NCBI GenBank assembly: GCA_034620365.1
Contig: JAQGEQ010000263.1
Span: forward strand, 248,001 to 312,000
Length of the DNA stretch: 64,000 bases
DNA from: Pegea sp. RAD2-039
Taxonomy: Eukaryota; Chordata; Thaliacea; Salpida; Salpidae
Reading direction: 5' to 3'
Shown here one piece after another: positions 36,901 to 51,229 of this stretch; positions within the stretch are counted from its first letter, which is position 1, and the number at the start of each line of letters is the position of its first letter. The position numbers and the translations under genes are program-made. The notes under the pieces were generated by a model. The model did not search any database. It was given only the letters and a program-made list of their open reading frames with translations, and was not told the origin of the DNA.

Positions 36901-37173
36901 ATGGTCCATGAAAAAGTATTTCAATCTAAAATTAAAAGCATCAACTTTAAACACATCAAACCAAAACCTTAGTGATATATATCACAAACACTTGCTTAAG
37001 ATGTGATCAAAAACAAATCAGTCCGATTTTTTTATCTGTCTTTTCTACATCTTGTATAACTTCCTCTTTACGCTTAGTGGTTATGGACATTCAGCAAGCT
37101 TTCACCCCCTTTATTAGTGAGTCATTCATTTGAGTAAATTACTCCCTAACCCTGTCTTGTCGTCGTAGTCGTC

Positions 37174-37317
37174 TTATGAACTCTTTGCTCTATTTTTTCT
37201 GGAACCAACATAAGAACGACTATAGTCAATGTTTGTAATTTGGAATTTCAAAAGCACTTACACCGCCTTATCCTTTCTAGGAACGTTTTTCTTCCTTCTT
37301 TAGGTATTTTTAGCCAA
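37174..37317 (-). CDS. Possible 3'-terminal exon pair of an unidentified gene
   Basis: On the minus strand a strong acceptor (AACTTTTTATTTCAG) precedes 37317-37264, read as WLKIPKEGRKTFLERIRR. A donor GTGTAAGT, a 65-base intron ending GTTGGTTCCAG, and a second exon from 37198 continue the frame KNRAKSS to a TAA at 37176-37174. Phases fit and the intron size matches others in this window. No upstream exon was found and no homology is recognised, so chance remains likely. Confidence 0.2.
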
Positions 37318-40300
37318 CTGAAATAAAAAGTTGATAATTTGGATTTAAAACTGTGCTCAATCAAAAGGCTTTATCTTAATAGTGGGTGGCTTTTAAACAG
37401 AAAACAGTACTCTTTATAATTTATCACAATAAATAATTAGAAAGAAAGAGTTTGTACTAATTTGAACTAAAGGTGGTCTAATTTTCTCAAATTCATCATA
37501 TCATGAGACAGTAAAAGTGCTTGACAAATTGACTAGAATAAAAACAAGTTAAAAACAAATTTATTGTGCAAAATAAAGCTGGGGTAAAAAAACTGTTAGT
37601 CTACAATAATTTCAATTCAAGGTAATTTTAAAACAATCATTATTCAGTTATAACCACTATTGTATAAAATTAATTGATTTGTTATTTATTCATACGGAAA
37701 TGGAATTTCATTTATATAATGCTTCTATTATATATAAGCCCACGAACAGTAGTAATAAAACAATAAAACAGATAGAGTTTGATATTTTGGGTTTCACAGT
37801 CATCTTTTTGTTGTTTTGAACTTGATTTTTATTGTGATAGATTCAAGAATATCAGTCAGCGTTCTCATTATATCAAATAAATGAGTAAAATAACTTGATA
37901 TCAGATCCTTGATACCATCTATTACAGACTTTTATACTTTTTAGAGAGCTTTCTGAATCTAAATAAGCAAAAGTATATCTTTAACAACTAAATATTTGCT
38001 AGCTACATTTAGAAAAATTAATTTAGTAGCTGTGAAGTTTAATTAAAAAGTTACAAGACCGTCAAAACGGCTTCCTTTAATGACTTTAAATGTTTTGTAA
38101 TATAGATAAAACTAAAAAGTTACGATTTTTAAGGAAAATATTTCAAAGTCTTATTAGGAAGAAATTATATTTTCAATGTTGTTTAATATGGAATTAAATC
38201 GCTGTTTTTTTTCTAACTTTTTAAACCATAAATTCCTTCAACTTTTTCCATATTCCTAACTTAGCATGACGATACCGGTTTTCTTTTGCTGTTTTAAAAC
38301 TAAAATCAAGTTGTAAATTTGAACCAGTAGTTTTAACCATTTGTATTTTATAAAATATAGGTTTAAGTTACAATTTGAAATGGTTTTAAAGCCATTTCAG
38401 ATAATATTTAATGTTAAACGAACTTCCAAATAATGAAGTTATCTGCAGAGCATATACTTATGGTTGAAACCACGATTGAAAACGACCTTTTTTGGCAATG
38501 ATTCATGATTTAGTATATCATTATTGATAGAATATAAAGGAAAATGACAATATACATAATGAGTTTCTTTTTTAACGCCAAATTTATTTTTGCAACAATT
38601 CATTTCGAGAATATTTCAGATAAAATGTTTATTTGCAACTATTCAATATTTTACTATTTCTTATTAGATACAAAATTCGAAAATGAAAGATTTGGAAAAA
38701 AGCTTACTAAAAGAAAATAAACCTTTTTGTCAATTTTTCAAGCTTTTAGCTGAAATATTTTTAGTAATATACCAACATTAAAAAAACAAATTCAAAAACA
38801 ACCGTCAACAACACAGTAATTTGTCTTCAATAAAAAATATTTTTACTTAATGTAGTTGTATGCTTTAATGGTGTATTTGAAAATTAGTTGGAAAGACCAA
38901 TGTCTTTTTATGTTTGAAGCAGGTTTAAGCTTGTAATAATAGGATAGTTATTTGAGAAATGAAAAAGCTTTCAGCATCTTTCTCAGCATAATTATTTGCA
39001 AAATTTCAGTAGATGTTTAATATGATGAATTAAGCTATCATAATTTATTTAAAATAAATTCTAAAGTGTATTTTCATAAAAGTTTCAATTGATTAATTCG
39101 TTGTTTATAAAGTTTTGACTTCGGAAATAAATAAAGAAATTCGTAAATAAAATTGAAAATATTCAGATTAAAACCCTTTGAACTTTTTGAAGTGAATAAA
39201 ATCCAAAACAAAAACTGAATTAAATTCGAATTATATGACATCATCCAAGTTTGCAAAAAAATGCTAATGACAGTATATAAGTTTTTAACATCTACGAAAG
39301 CTTTCTAAACTTTAAGCGAAATTTTATACCCTTAGTAACAATGGCTTCTACTCATGATAAATTTAAGTTGACAAGCCTGCAATGTGTAAACGACTTAATG
39401 TACATTCTATCCAATTCTAAGTATTGACAACTAAACATCATCCTAAAATTTCTTGTTAATCAAGATCTTTATACTTAGCTACTATCAATCCAGTTGACGT
39501 CATTTAAATAAATCAATTGTGTCTTAAGCTCTTCTATATTCGTTAACTCAACTGAATCTTTAACAAAAGTTTAATTTTTATACCAAAAAAATTGATTTTA
39601 AAATTTTTCGATTGATCAAATCAGATAATGTTTCAGAAAATCAAAAGTATTTAACTGAAATAAAAACGCTGAAAGTTATAATTTTTTAAATAAAATATTC
39701 TAATTTGCATTTAATTAAAAATGTTAATTATTTTTTTATTAATTCTATTTCAATAATCTAATTTATTTAATCATTTTGTCTCACATCAACCACAAGTTGA
39801 TTTCTTAATTCTTTTAACTTCACATTTTAATCTTAATTTCAGTCTCGACTGGCAATTGCCTTATACAGTGAGCCTCTTTTAAATTTGGGTCAAATCCTGA
39901 ATAAAACTACGTAATAAGTTGGTTAGCCGTTTGTTACTATCATATCCTGTTTATAAAGCAGAATATTTGTATCTCTTAATACTACTTTATCCACTTTCAA
40001 ATGATGACTTACATACATATGGACTTTGGCATACAAAGAAAGATAATTTTTCGTCAAATTGGATAAAAGGTAAAACGAAATTTGTTACAGTCTGTACCTA
40101 TTATATAACTTCTCTTATTTGTAAATAGCCCTTTCTCCAAGTACCTAGCCATGACATTTTGTTTAATTGTATTAGCTTCAATTTCTACTGTTATGTTTAT
40201 TTTAGCAATTTGTAGTTAATCTATTTTTTACTTATTAATATTATTTTACTTTTTAGGGTTAAAACTGTTGAACTAAAAAACGTCTTCATTATAATTGAAT

Positions 40301-43300
40301 AAATTAAATTACAGATAAATTTAATTAACAGAAATTATAGTTTTAAGCATCTTTATAATCAGTTAAGAGCTTTATCAAATAGTCTCATTTTAAAATTTGA
40401 TATCATAGATTTCAAATCGATTTTTAACATTTATGAATTACAATGGTTTAAACAAAAGGTAATTAGAGTAAAAAATAATTACTATAAGTAAAAACTCGCA
40501 TTTGTAGACATATTTAACGAACGGAAGTCTTGTTAAAGATGTTTTGTTAAAAATTTTAATTCAACAATTAATTGTTATAAGCTTCTTACTACTACTAAAG
40601 AACTTGTTTTGATTTATCAATTACATAATTACATCATCTACAGTTCTTTTTCGATTTAAAGCAGCTTAATTATAATTTGATGAATTAAACAACCTAATTC
40701 TACGTTTTAATAATTTGAAAGTGCATTTTAAAGCTGATAAATGATTAAATTAGATTCTAGCAACCACAGTAAACAAACCAGACAATGATTTCAGTTTACA
40801 AGATTTTAATTGAAGACTTATCATAACAATTTGCAGTAAAATACTCGAAGAAATGGTTTGATGTAATTAGTAAACATTATTTACCATAATTTAGTTCTTT
40901 TTGATATCTTGTTTGTTCCGGTGCTCAGCTAAAGAAAAATGTGTTTTCGCATCAGATAACTTTCATCACTTAAAGTGAAAAAACAACAGCAATTCTATTA
41001 AATATGAAACTATTACAACTCAAAGCGGATGTTACTACATTAGAATATACAAGCAAATAGTAAAAAAATTGCATATTCGTGAAGACTGTAATGAAAGTAA
41101 TTTTTGACAGACACAAAAAGTTCACCTTAGAAAGCACTCGCTTTATAAATCATAGCCAAATGACAAGAATTTTACACATAATAGCAATTCTGCTTCCTGT
41201 TGAACTTACTACGTTCTAAACCTCATATACTTTAAATATATATTGACCGTTCATTCTTCAATTTATTTTTTTTTGTCATTCTGCAATTATAACCATCTAC
41301 CTTCTAACCTTTTTATTCAAACTCCATTGTAATGCGCATTGGATAAAAGCATTTATATGGACTTTCCTGCGTATACGTCCGGTTGCTTACGGCTTTAGCA
41401 CTCAAGTAGTAAGAGGTTGAATGAGCATTGAAATAGTCTCATATTTATCTGTTATTTTCATAGACAATTGACAACAGTTTCAGCTTGAATTCCATTTTAT
41501 ATGTCTTGAGTCTCTTTTGTCATTAACTTTCATTTCCATATACTGTTTCCTTCACCAAAACGGATTCATTGAGTCAGAACGTTAGAAGAAAGAAACAAAT
41601 TGAAATAACGAATATAAAAGTACAACGCGATTTCATTTCTGATTAGTATCTGTTTGTAATGATTTCATTTCATTTATCAAGTTTTTAGAGGTTTATAAGA
41701 GTCCCAAATACTGTTAGAAAGTCAGGAATTATAAGCTTCTGATTTTACAGAAACCTGTTAATATCAAAGTATTTTTTTAATGTTGATATATATATTTAAT
41801 TAATTTTTAAAACATCGGTTTTGCGCAGTAACTTATTCATATGTTTATTCGACTACCTCATTAAAGACTTCAAAATTCATTTTAAAGAATGCTATGACCA
41901 ATATCATTAAGATTCAAAGTTCAAGTTACTAATTAACTATTGTTGGAACTAATATTTACTTTTGTACCTCCTCTATTTTGTATATTTGATGAAAATTTGC
42001 CAATAACTTTGCTGATAATTAAGAATATCTTTTTTAATATACAGAAATAGCTGATTAGGCTAATGAGTTTTCAAATTTATATCTAATTTATGCAGTTTCA
42101 CTTTACAAAAACAATTAAGTTTAAAGAATAGAATTCATTTGTTGAGTTCAAAAGTATTTAGATTAAAAAGCTTTAATTAACCAAAAGCTTTAAATAATTA
42201 AAAAAAGATAATTAAAGTTTTTTACTGCAATAAATTGAAGTGAAATCTGTAAAAGCAAAAGTGTTTTATGATTAATTAAAAATATTCGTTTTCCAAAAAG
42301 CCTAATTATATTATAATAATTGAATATTTTCATATATTTTTGAAAGAATTAATATTTTATATAACATTTAGTTCATTGAAAAATTCATTAAATATAATAT
42401 TTCCAATTCTAAAGATTTTTTTCTAACCTCCTTAAACTATTTAAAATTAATCTTCTTTTTGTATTATGAAACAAAAGATGATACAATAAAAAGCTTTTTA
42501 ACTACCTAGTATAAATTTTTTAAATTTTAATTAAAATCAAGAAAGATGATTGTGATATTTTTTATATTGCTTCTAGACAAAAAGATTTATTTATTTCTGA
42601 AAATAAGCTTGTATTATAAGAATGTAGCCGGATAAATTTTTATAAGCAGATTAAATATTATTATCACACAAACAATAAACTTTCATCTAAATTTTATATA
42701 TTCTTAACCTATAAGAGAACTGAAATAATTATATTTATCTTGATGTTTTCATAAAATAGTCCTTTGAAAGATTAAAAATATTTGAGTTAAATAGATTCTA
42801 AACATCTAAAGAGGAAAAGGTCACTAAATAGCGATTTGGTATTTTTCATTTTCTGTATTTGTTATACTTTTACCTATACACACTGCATTTGGTTATTTTG
42901 GACTTATACTTTTTTTTTTTCTAAAATCTAATAATTTTGTACAGAAAAAAATTATAAAAGATGACTTTTTGTAAATAATATATGAAATATTCAAATGTTT
43001 AAATTTTTAAATTTTTGAATAATTTCATGTAATAATATATTTTTGGTACACGTAAAAAACGAGGTTGTAGCGTGTCTTATGAGCACATTATTTATAGATT
43101 ATAAAGATGAGATCTCACATGTCAAAAAAGAATGTTATCAGATTAGATTAAATAAGCTTCTGTTGAGAAATTTATTTATTCCTGAAATTGAAAAATAGAA
43201 TCTGTTTTCAGCTTCAAGTTAACATTTTGTCTTGAAGCTGACGTTTTGTAATTTGAGTACAGCTTTTATCAGAAAATAGAGATGTAAAAAGAATATGTCG

Positions 43301-46300
43301 AGTAGGAAATGTCAATTTGTCACACAAGTTGAAGTTCAATCGAAGTTTGATTTTAAATCATACATTTTACAGTATGTTTCGAGTTACTTAACTTGAGTAT
43401 TATTGGAAAATTGTAGAGTCTAGAGAGATGTACAAGTACAAAATACTTTCTAGATTTATTCGAGTTATTTCAAGCTTCTTATTTTCAACATTATGTAGTT
43501 AGAATTTAAAACTAATAATAGATTTGCTTGTTTCTGATAAAAATCTAGTTTTTTTATATTTCTAATTGTATTCTAACTCAACGAATATTTTTCGCAAAGT
43601 TTTTACTTATTTTCTACTTTCTTAGTTCCTTTTTCGACTTCTTCATTGAATGACTTGTCTTAAATTTATTTTACTTCAATTATTTATCTCTTATTTAGCC
43701 ACCCATATAGTTTTTTTTTTCAAAAAACGTAAATTTTTTAAATTGTAGCTCTATTAATGAACATTTTAAACTATTTTATTATCAAATCATGCTATCTACC
43801 GTTACATGAATAACTAGCTTACATTTTCGAACAATTTATGTCTTCTGCCGTGGCTTAAGAATAAAAACAGTTTTATATATTTATAGCTCAAGAACGATAC
43901 GCAGTTTGTAATGAAAAACTTCTTTTTAAGAATCTTTAAGTCTATGATTAAAATAATTGTAAGGTCTTTAAGTTAAGCTTCTGAAAAAATAATAATAAAA
44001 CCTTATTAATTGGAAAAAATTTGAATGGAATTTTGATTATCTTTCAATTTATAAATATAAACTATATCGAACCTATCATTAACCAACTATAAATGAAATA
44101 AAAAGTTCAATAGTTTATTGAAATGTTTGTTTAGATCAACCAGTTACAAAACATTCTTTACTAAAAAGAAGAATATAAAAGAGTTCAAAAATACAACAAA
44201 ACTCGCCAAGTAATTCGAAGCTTAAATTAAGATAGACTCAAACAATTCGAGTTATAATTACAATACTTTCAACTTAACTTCGTTTGCTAAAAGAAATGAA
44301 ATTTAATTCACGAAAGCTTATGAGAACATAATAACTACAAAAATGAAATTTCAGTCATTTACGTAAAAAGCATTCATGAATTACTATCAAAACCGTTTAA
44401 GAACTGCCTGAGAACGTTTGTCAAAGTTATCCTTCTTTTTCGTTTGGCTTTATGCCGTATTAAGCATCTACGAGAAAGTATCATTGACAAGTAAACTTTT
44501 GTTAATTTTGTTCGGTTTTTGCTCATTTTTTAAATAAAACTAAAGTGAAACTGGTAGCTTATATTCAGGTGGCTTCTGTGAAACTTAAAATAGTTCTTTA
44601 TTTACATAACTTATCTTATGGGTTTTATCTTTGATTATTAAGCAGAAAAATGTTGTAAAGATGATGTAGTTTTCATCAAACAAATTTACTTCTGTTTTAA
44701 TATTGTTGATCCATAAGTTTCTGAAACCAGTATGGTGGTTAAACAGCAACACCAAGTGACCAAATTTTGATTACAACCAATTACATGTGAGTAATGGTTG
44801 TGAAAAATTTCGCAAAATTGCCGGACAACCAATTATTTGAATTTCACATCAAATAACGCCATCAACAGTTGTTACTGTTGTGATATGAAGCGTGCCAGTA
44901 TATCATTTTGTTTCATTTAAAGAGCTGTCAATCTTATGTTTGTAGGATTTTTTATAAACAATAGTGTTTATAATACTCGTTTACTAAAAATATTACCTTA
45001 AAAATATTTTCAAATGTACTGAATTTTAATATTTTTTACATGAAACTTTAATAAGGAAATCTTTAAATTTTTCAAACTCTAATCTAAAATCTAATTAAAA
45101 TAACTGGAATACTTCTGAAGTTTTCCCTAATGAAGAAATATTTCTGACGAATGTTCAAAGTTGTTAACTTTGATAAGTAAAAAAGAAACTTGAAGAGATT
45201 AGACAAATGTTGGCGCTTCTTAAACATTTTCCTAATTAAATCCTTCTTAAGTATTGTTTAAAATTTCATTGACGTCAATTCAAAAAATATTTAATGAAAA
45301 AAATATAATCTTGGCCAAATTTCCAAACTATATCTACTGTTTATGACAATAAGATGAAAAATAACTTTTTCTGGTGTTACATTATCGTTTAATTATCGAA
45401 AATTTAATATCAGGAAAGTAAACAGTTATATTGAAAAGACATCTTGTATCACAAAATTACAGTAGTTGACAGATATGAAAATAGGTGATGACGTCTGCTG
45501 GTTCCGGATTAATTTCTAATCAGAACTTTTACTTTATCTTTGAAATATTAGTAGAAAATTGAGTTAAACAATCTTTTTAATAACGTTTATACTCCGAATA
45601 AAAATGCTTTTAGGCACTTATTAGAAGTCTATTTTACTATTTTAACTTAAATTATACAACGATTTTTACTTTACATGTCAATATTGTGAGCTAATATCGA
45701 CTCCATATCAAATAAACACTAATTTTTGTAAAATTTAGTGGATTATTTGGAAATTCCTTTCGCTTAGTTGAGATTAAATAGACAAAGGTCCCTCCTTTTC
45801 AATATTCACTTTGGTTCGTTTTAAAATGTTCAAGAGTTGCTTTTTATAAGCAGTGTACTTTAAATGCATTTTCAAGGTAATTGTTTTTAGTTTATCATGT
45901 TTTTTTCTACTTCCAAAATTTGTCATTAACCCATAAATGAACAAAGAGTATCATTTTCTAGTTTTGATTTCTTAGAAATCAAAAATCTTTTTGAAATTCC
46001 ACAAATTAGTTTCTTCCGTTCTTAATAAGATCTTTTTTCATTTACTAATTATTTCTAAGACTTCAAAATGTAGGTCTTATGATGTATTTTTTTAAATGTT
46101 AGGAAGTTTTCTATATAGTTTTCACTTTTTACTTATCAGTAGAGTTTTTAGTAAAAAAAAGTAAAAAAAAATTATTGATAATGGTTTAAGTAGGAAACCA
46201 AGACTCGTTGCAAAAACTGACAATAATTGAACAAAAAGAACTTTGTACTTAAGGTCGTATAAGCTTATTATCTGTAAAGAAATTAATCTAGTCAACAAAA

Positions 46301-47952
46301 ACTTATGCCACAACAACACTTGATTACGTTACTCTTGATTGAACACAATTTTGTCATGATTTTTTTGATTAAAAAAATTCTTAAATAAAAGAAGATACTA
46401 TTGACGTAGTGAATTCTAAAATTATACACTAAAGATAAACGTAATAAGCTGTCATTGATGCTATAAATGTAAATTAAAGTATGAATATGTAAAAAATATT
46501 TTAATTTAAGAAATTTTTGATTAATTTAAAGTTACATAATTTGAAGTTTAAAGCATTTGTTCGTTTTAATCCAGTTATTAAACAAAAGCATTTTTTATCG
46601 ATGCGGTAATTTCAATCTAATAAAATTTCTTTACAGAAACAAAGTTTCCATAAACTTTATTTTTGATTAAAAAAATTGTCATAATGTTAATAATTTTGTG
46701 GAAAATATAAAAAGTCAAAAAAAGCTTTACTGTTCAAAAATTATTTTCAATTTTTTTTTTGTATTATCCAAGTTGTAACATTCATCATTAACTCACTTAT
46801 AAATAAAAAGCTTTTAGTTTAAAAAGAGCTTAAAGCATCTTTATGTCAGACTAAATTGTAATTTTCACTGAAAATGTATTTCACCTGTAATTTACTATAA
46901 TAGTTTCCTACACATTGCTGTGTATTGTTTAGCAAACATCGTTTTACTTCAAGAAACATTTTTTTTCAATTAGTCTCCAGAAGCAGAGAATTTATAAATG
47001 ATGTTAGCTCATTCCTGTTTGCTTTTTTAAGTGAAATATATCAAAGAACCATCATTTCATTAGTCTCAAGAGTTTTAAATTCTTAACGAGTCATAGCTAA
47101 CTCGTTTCACTAGTGAGTTATATAACGTGATTACAAATGCAAACCACCAAGTTATTCTATGAAATTAATTGATCTGAGTATATACAGTGTTTTAAATCCA
47201 AATACTCACGGTGTTTTTAATCTGATTATGTTGGTTTTTTGATGATGGGTTTTCTTATCTTATTTGCAGGTCACTTTAAAAAAGAATTTTTGCGCTTTAT
47301 TGAGCTGCTTGCTTAAATTATCCTCAAATATTTATAGTTTGATAGATAAAAGCTTTTTGCAAGTCATCACAGCTTTACTAACATAAGAATATGACAAGGC
47401 TTAGTGTAAACTTGAACAATGCGTTGGGTTATAGTAATTTGGAGCAATAATAATTTGTTGCAATTACAAACCACTTTCTTTATGTTTTTAAAAAACACTT
47501 TTGTGTTTATTCAAAATATTAAGCAGCTGCTGAACAATATAAAAGTGAAAAGCTTTATATTAGATTTAAATCAGATAAAAAATGTAATTTGCAAAGTCTT
47601 TGCCTTTCGAGCGTTTGTTAAATCGTTGAGAATTATGAATGAAATATCTACTTTTGAAACAAATCACGAGCTCGTGTTTTATTCACGTAAAAAATATGAA
47701 AGTAATAAACCAGTAAACTAAACGAAATATCAACTAAAATTTTAATAAATGATCCTTCATTCATTGATCAGATATTGATAAACGATGAAATTAATCAAAT
47801 CTACAAATAACCAATCGAGATTCTTCAAAGTATTTTGTAACAAATCGTATTGAAGTTTTTCTGCTTTTTTTTACAAAAAGAAAACAGCTGCAAAAATTTA
47901 TGGCGTGACACCAATTTTAAATAGTAACGAATTGATAAGCAATTAAATTTAT

Positions 47953-48050
47953 AACTTGGTTACCAACGATAGATTCATTTTGGAGTTCAGTCTTTTCGAT
48001 TTTTAACTTGGTTACCAACCATAGATTCAAGTTCAGTCTTTTCGATTTTT
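47953..48050. repeat. Tandem duplication, about 50-base unit, two copies
   Basis: Copy 1 (47953-48004) and copy 2 (48005-48050) both begin AACTTGGTTACCAAC and end GTTCAGTCTTTTCGATTTTT. Copy 2 lacks a few central bases and has one substitution. The near identity indicates a recent local duplication in non-coding DNA. Confidence 0.85.
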
Positions 48051-49317
48051 ATGAAGGTTGTTTTCTAGATTGAAGAATATTAATCAATTTCTTTAAAATA
48101 TTTAACATTTTTAGGAGTAATATACCTTTTAATTAATGCTTATGAAGCTTAAATTATAAAGTAAGTTTATTATAAGGCTTTTGTCCAAATTGAGTTTTAT
48201 TTGTTAAAGCAATTTTTAGATTATTAATACACAAAAATTAAAGCATAATCATCATCTTTTATGCTTTCAGTGAATTCTTTAATTAAAAAACGATTACTAC
48301 TCATCAATCATTTCTTGAGTCTAAATATTTGAACATCATCAATCTAAGATTCTAGACAGGTAACTCTTACCTCCTTTTTAAGACTGTTTTCTGTAATTTT
48401 TATTGTTTTTTTGTAATTATTTGTACATAGAGCATACTAATAAAAATATTTCAAAACTAAAGGACTGTTCACAAGTAACTTTTAAATTTTGTACAGACTT
48501 TTTTGTAAAGACTAAGTTAGTTTATACACTTGAAATACTTTTTTTATTTTTATATGTTTGACAAGTTATTAGGCTAATAATTTCAAAATCATTCATACTT
48601 TTGACAGCTTTTAACAAACTACTGATTTAGTGGTGTCATCTCTAACTAAACTTAGAATAAGCATTATTTAGTAAATCAATGTTTTTACTTATTCTGATGA
48701 ATGAATATAAAACGAACAATGGAACGAGTTGTTTTATAAAAATTTTACTTTGAAAATTGGGCATTTTCTATTTGTGAATGAAACTTAAAAATAAATTTTA
48801 ATTGAGGTTTGATGACTTAAGTTTTCTTGAAGTTAAGTTCTTTGAATCAATCGTACGGGTTTTAAACTCTCATTTAATAACTTGCTATATTATGCATGCA
48901 ACTTAACTTGCTCTGTTGACGGATTTACTAAATAAATAATAAGTATATCTGAGAAAGTTTACACTTTATTTGCTTATATCTAAATTAGATTAGAAGTCAG
49001 AAAATTGACCACTTGTAGAGAAACAATTTTGAAGACTTCAAAAAGATTTTTGCTGTAAAATGATCTAAGCAGCGATAAATGAATTGAATAATTGAGAAAT
49101 TGAATGTCCTAATGACCATCTCATTTTACAACTAACTTACTCTTGAATATCTGGTGAGGTATACACTTAAACAGTTCCTATATCATTCGCACTTGTCATT
49201 CTGTTCACTAATATATACAATTTGCTTATTTAAAGAGTCATAAAACTAGTTATCACGTGATTATCCCCAAATAAAACTTAGGGTCAATTTACAATTTCAT
49301 AAATCTTTAGATATCTA

Positions 49318-49331
49318 GCGCCACCAAGTGG
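49318..49331. promoter_or_regulatory. CTCF-like motif in the gene desert
   Basis: GCGCCACCAAGTGG. Reverse complement CCACTTGGTGGCGC matches the CTCF core with one mismatch, and it has the same orientation as the sites at 29.7 and 34.0 kb. Function is inferred from the motif only. Confidence 0.4.
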
Positions 49332-51229
49332 CCAACTTTAAAATCTGTGGACTTAAAGAGCAGTAGAAAAAATGCTAAAAGAAACAGGTAAACCCAGTGA
49401 AGACTTGTGTGAATATGTCACTATAAACAATTGTTCATATTCGGGGAAAAAATTTAAACCAATATGCAATTATACTTAAATACCGAAGCTTTGAAAACAA
49501 AGTAAATGTTTCCCCCTGAAACCCTGAATCAGATAGAAATTGTGGGCTTAAACCAATTTTATGGATTCGTAATTTTATAATAGTTGGCAGTGTAGTAATA
49601 AGTAGAGCAGATAGCTAAACTAATGTAATAATAGTCTATCTGTGTGAGAAACTTTAAATAGCAAAAAGAGCAGTCATTATGCTCAAATTAAAGCTACAAG
49701 GATGGGGCCGATATTTAAATGTTAATATTTCGTCTTTCTATTTAGTCGAATGTATATGATCAAAGGACTAGTATATCCTTAAGGGTTTGGAAGAAGATAA
49801 TGCGGTAAAGATAGAACCATAAGAAGCAAAAGATGTGAAAAGTTCTAGTAACGTATATTACAAAATCATGAGAAGAATCTAGGTGGGAACCCTCAAGGAA
49901 ATTTTAAGCTTAAAATTTTACATGAAACATCATATCTGATACTTATGTTTCCAGATAATGTTTCTTTGTTTTCTAAATCTTTGAATGATTGTTATTAGTG
50001 AAAGATAAACGAATGTCAGAAAAGTTTTGTTTAAATTAATCCTAAAATTAGAGCTTTGAATTTCATAAAGTAAATAACAGTTGTCATTTTAATTCTAATA
50101 TTTAAATAAAGTGGATAAACATCAATATAAAAAAGGTAAAATAAATAAATAAAAATGACAAATTTGCACTTTTAAAATGTAAAAGTTATATTACGAACTA
50201 ATACTTAAGTTTAAAATGAATAATTTAGTCACTTAAAATTATACTGTTATTCATAAAAAGTGTTTTAAAAATCATCAAATATGGTGTTTTATTAAAATGT
50301 TACTTGTAAAATTGTTATTTTAAGTTTTACTACGAAGCTTATAATAGAAAGTAAAGTAATTCTGATATAATTATAAGGTGTAGAGACTAATATGTGTTCA
50401 ATTTTTACATCACTCATATAAAACAAGCAGTTTTACGTCATCTTATGAATTTGTATTTGAACTCATTAAAACTTTTCAAGTTAAATAAATTTAAAATTTT
50501 AAATAGAATTTCTTTTTATATTCATTTTTAATTTATAAAATTATTAAACGTAGAAGGTTTTGGGTGCTTTTATTTCTGTAATTTATTGAGTTTTATCAAT
50601 TTTTATTTTTATAATCTTTTAAAATAGTAAATTAAACTTTTTTTAGATAAAAGTTTAAATACATATTCAATTTTTTTTTATAATAAATATTTTTCAGGTT
50701 CAACTTTCTTCAATTTTTTTCAAGTAATTTCGACTAATAAAATTTATTGTAACAAAATATTTACTAATCTTTTGGATTGGAATTTCCTAAAGAAAAAAAT
50801 TTCAAACTCATCGTAACATTTTAAGTTTTCGAAAATTGTAGAAAGAAAATTATTCTAGCTAATTTATTAATAAAGCTTAATCAAATCAATTTAAGCAACA
50901 AACAAAAATTTGAGGCTGCTCAAGCATACGATTATTTATCAAAGCATATTTAATAAACGAAAAAATAAACTCAGTTAGACTGTAAAAACCAGGTTACATC
51001 TTTTTTACTAAAAAAAATGATGATGTAAATTAAAATCATTAAATTGTTTATTGAATTTAAAGTCAAGCAAACGGTAAATCCAAAAAGAATTCCATTTTTA
51101 TCCGTGACAACAGTCGAATCAAAAGATCAGACTTTTAAGGAAAGATACAAGTTAAAAGATAACTTCAATCTATCAGAGCTAATCCTTTTGAAACGTTACT
51201 TGTAACTACAACAAAACTGGATTCATGTA

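Noticed and set aside
47419-47721. 100-codon plus-strand open frame
   Set aside because: Composition equals the AT-rich background, with high Asn/Lys/Ile/Phe and no motif or splice context. A frame this long is expected by chance in 64 kb.
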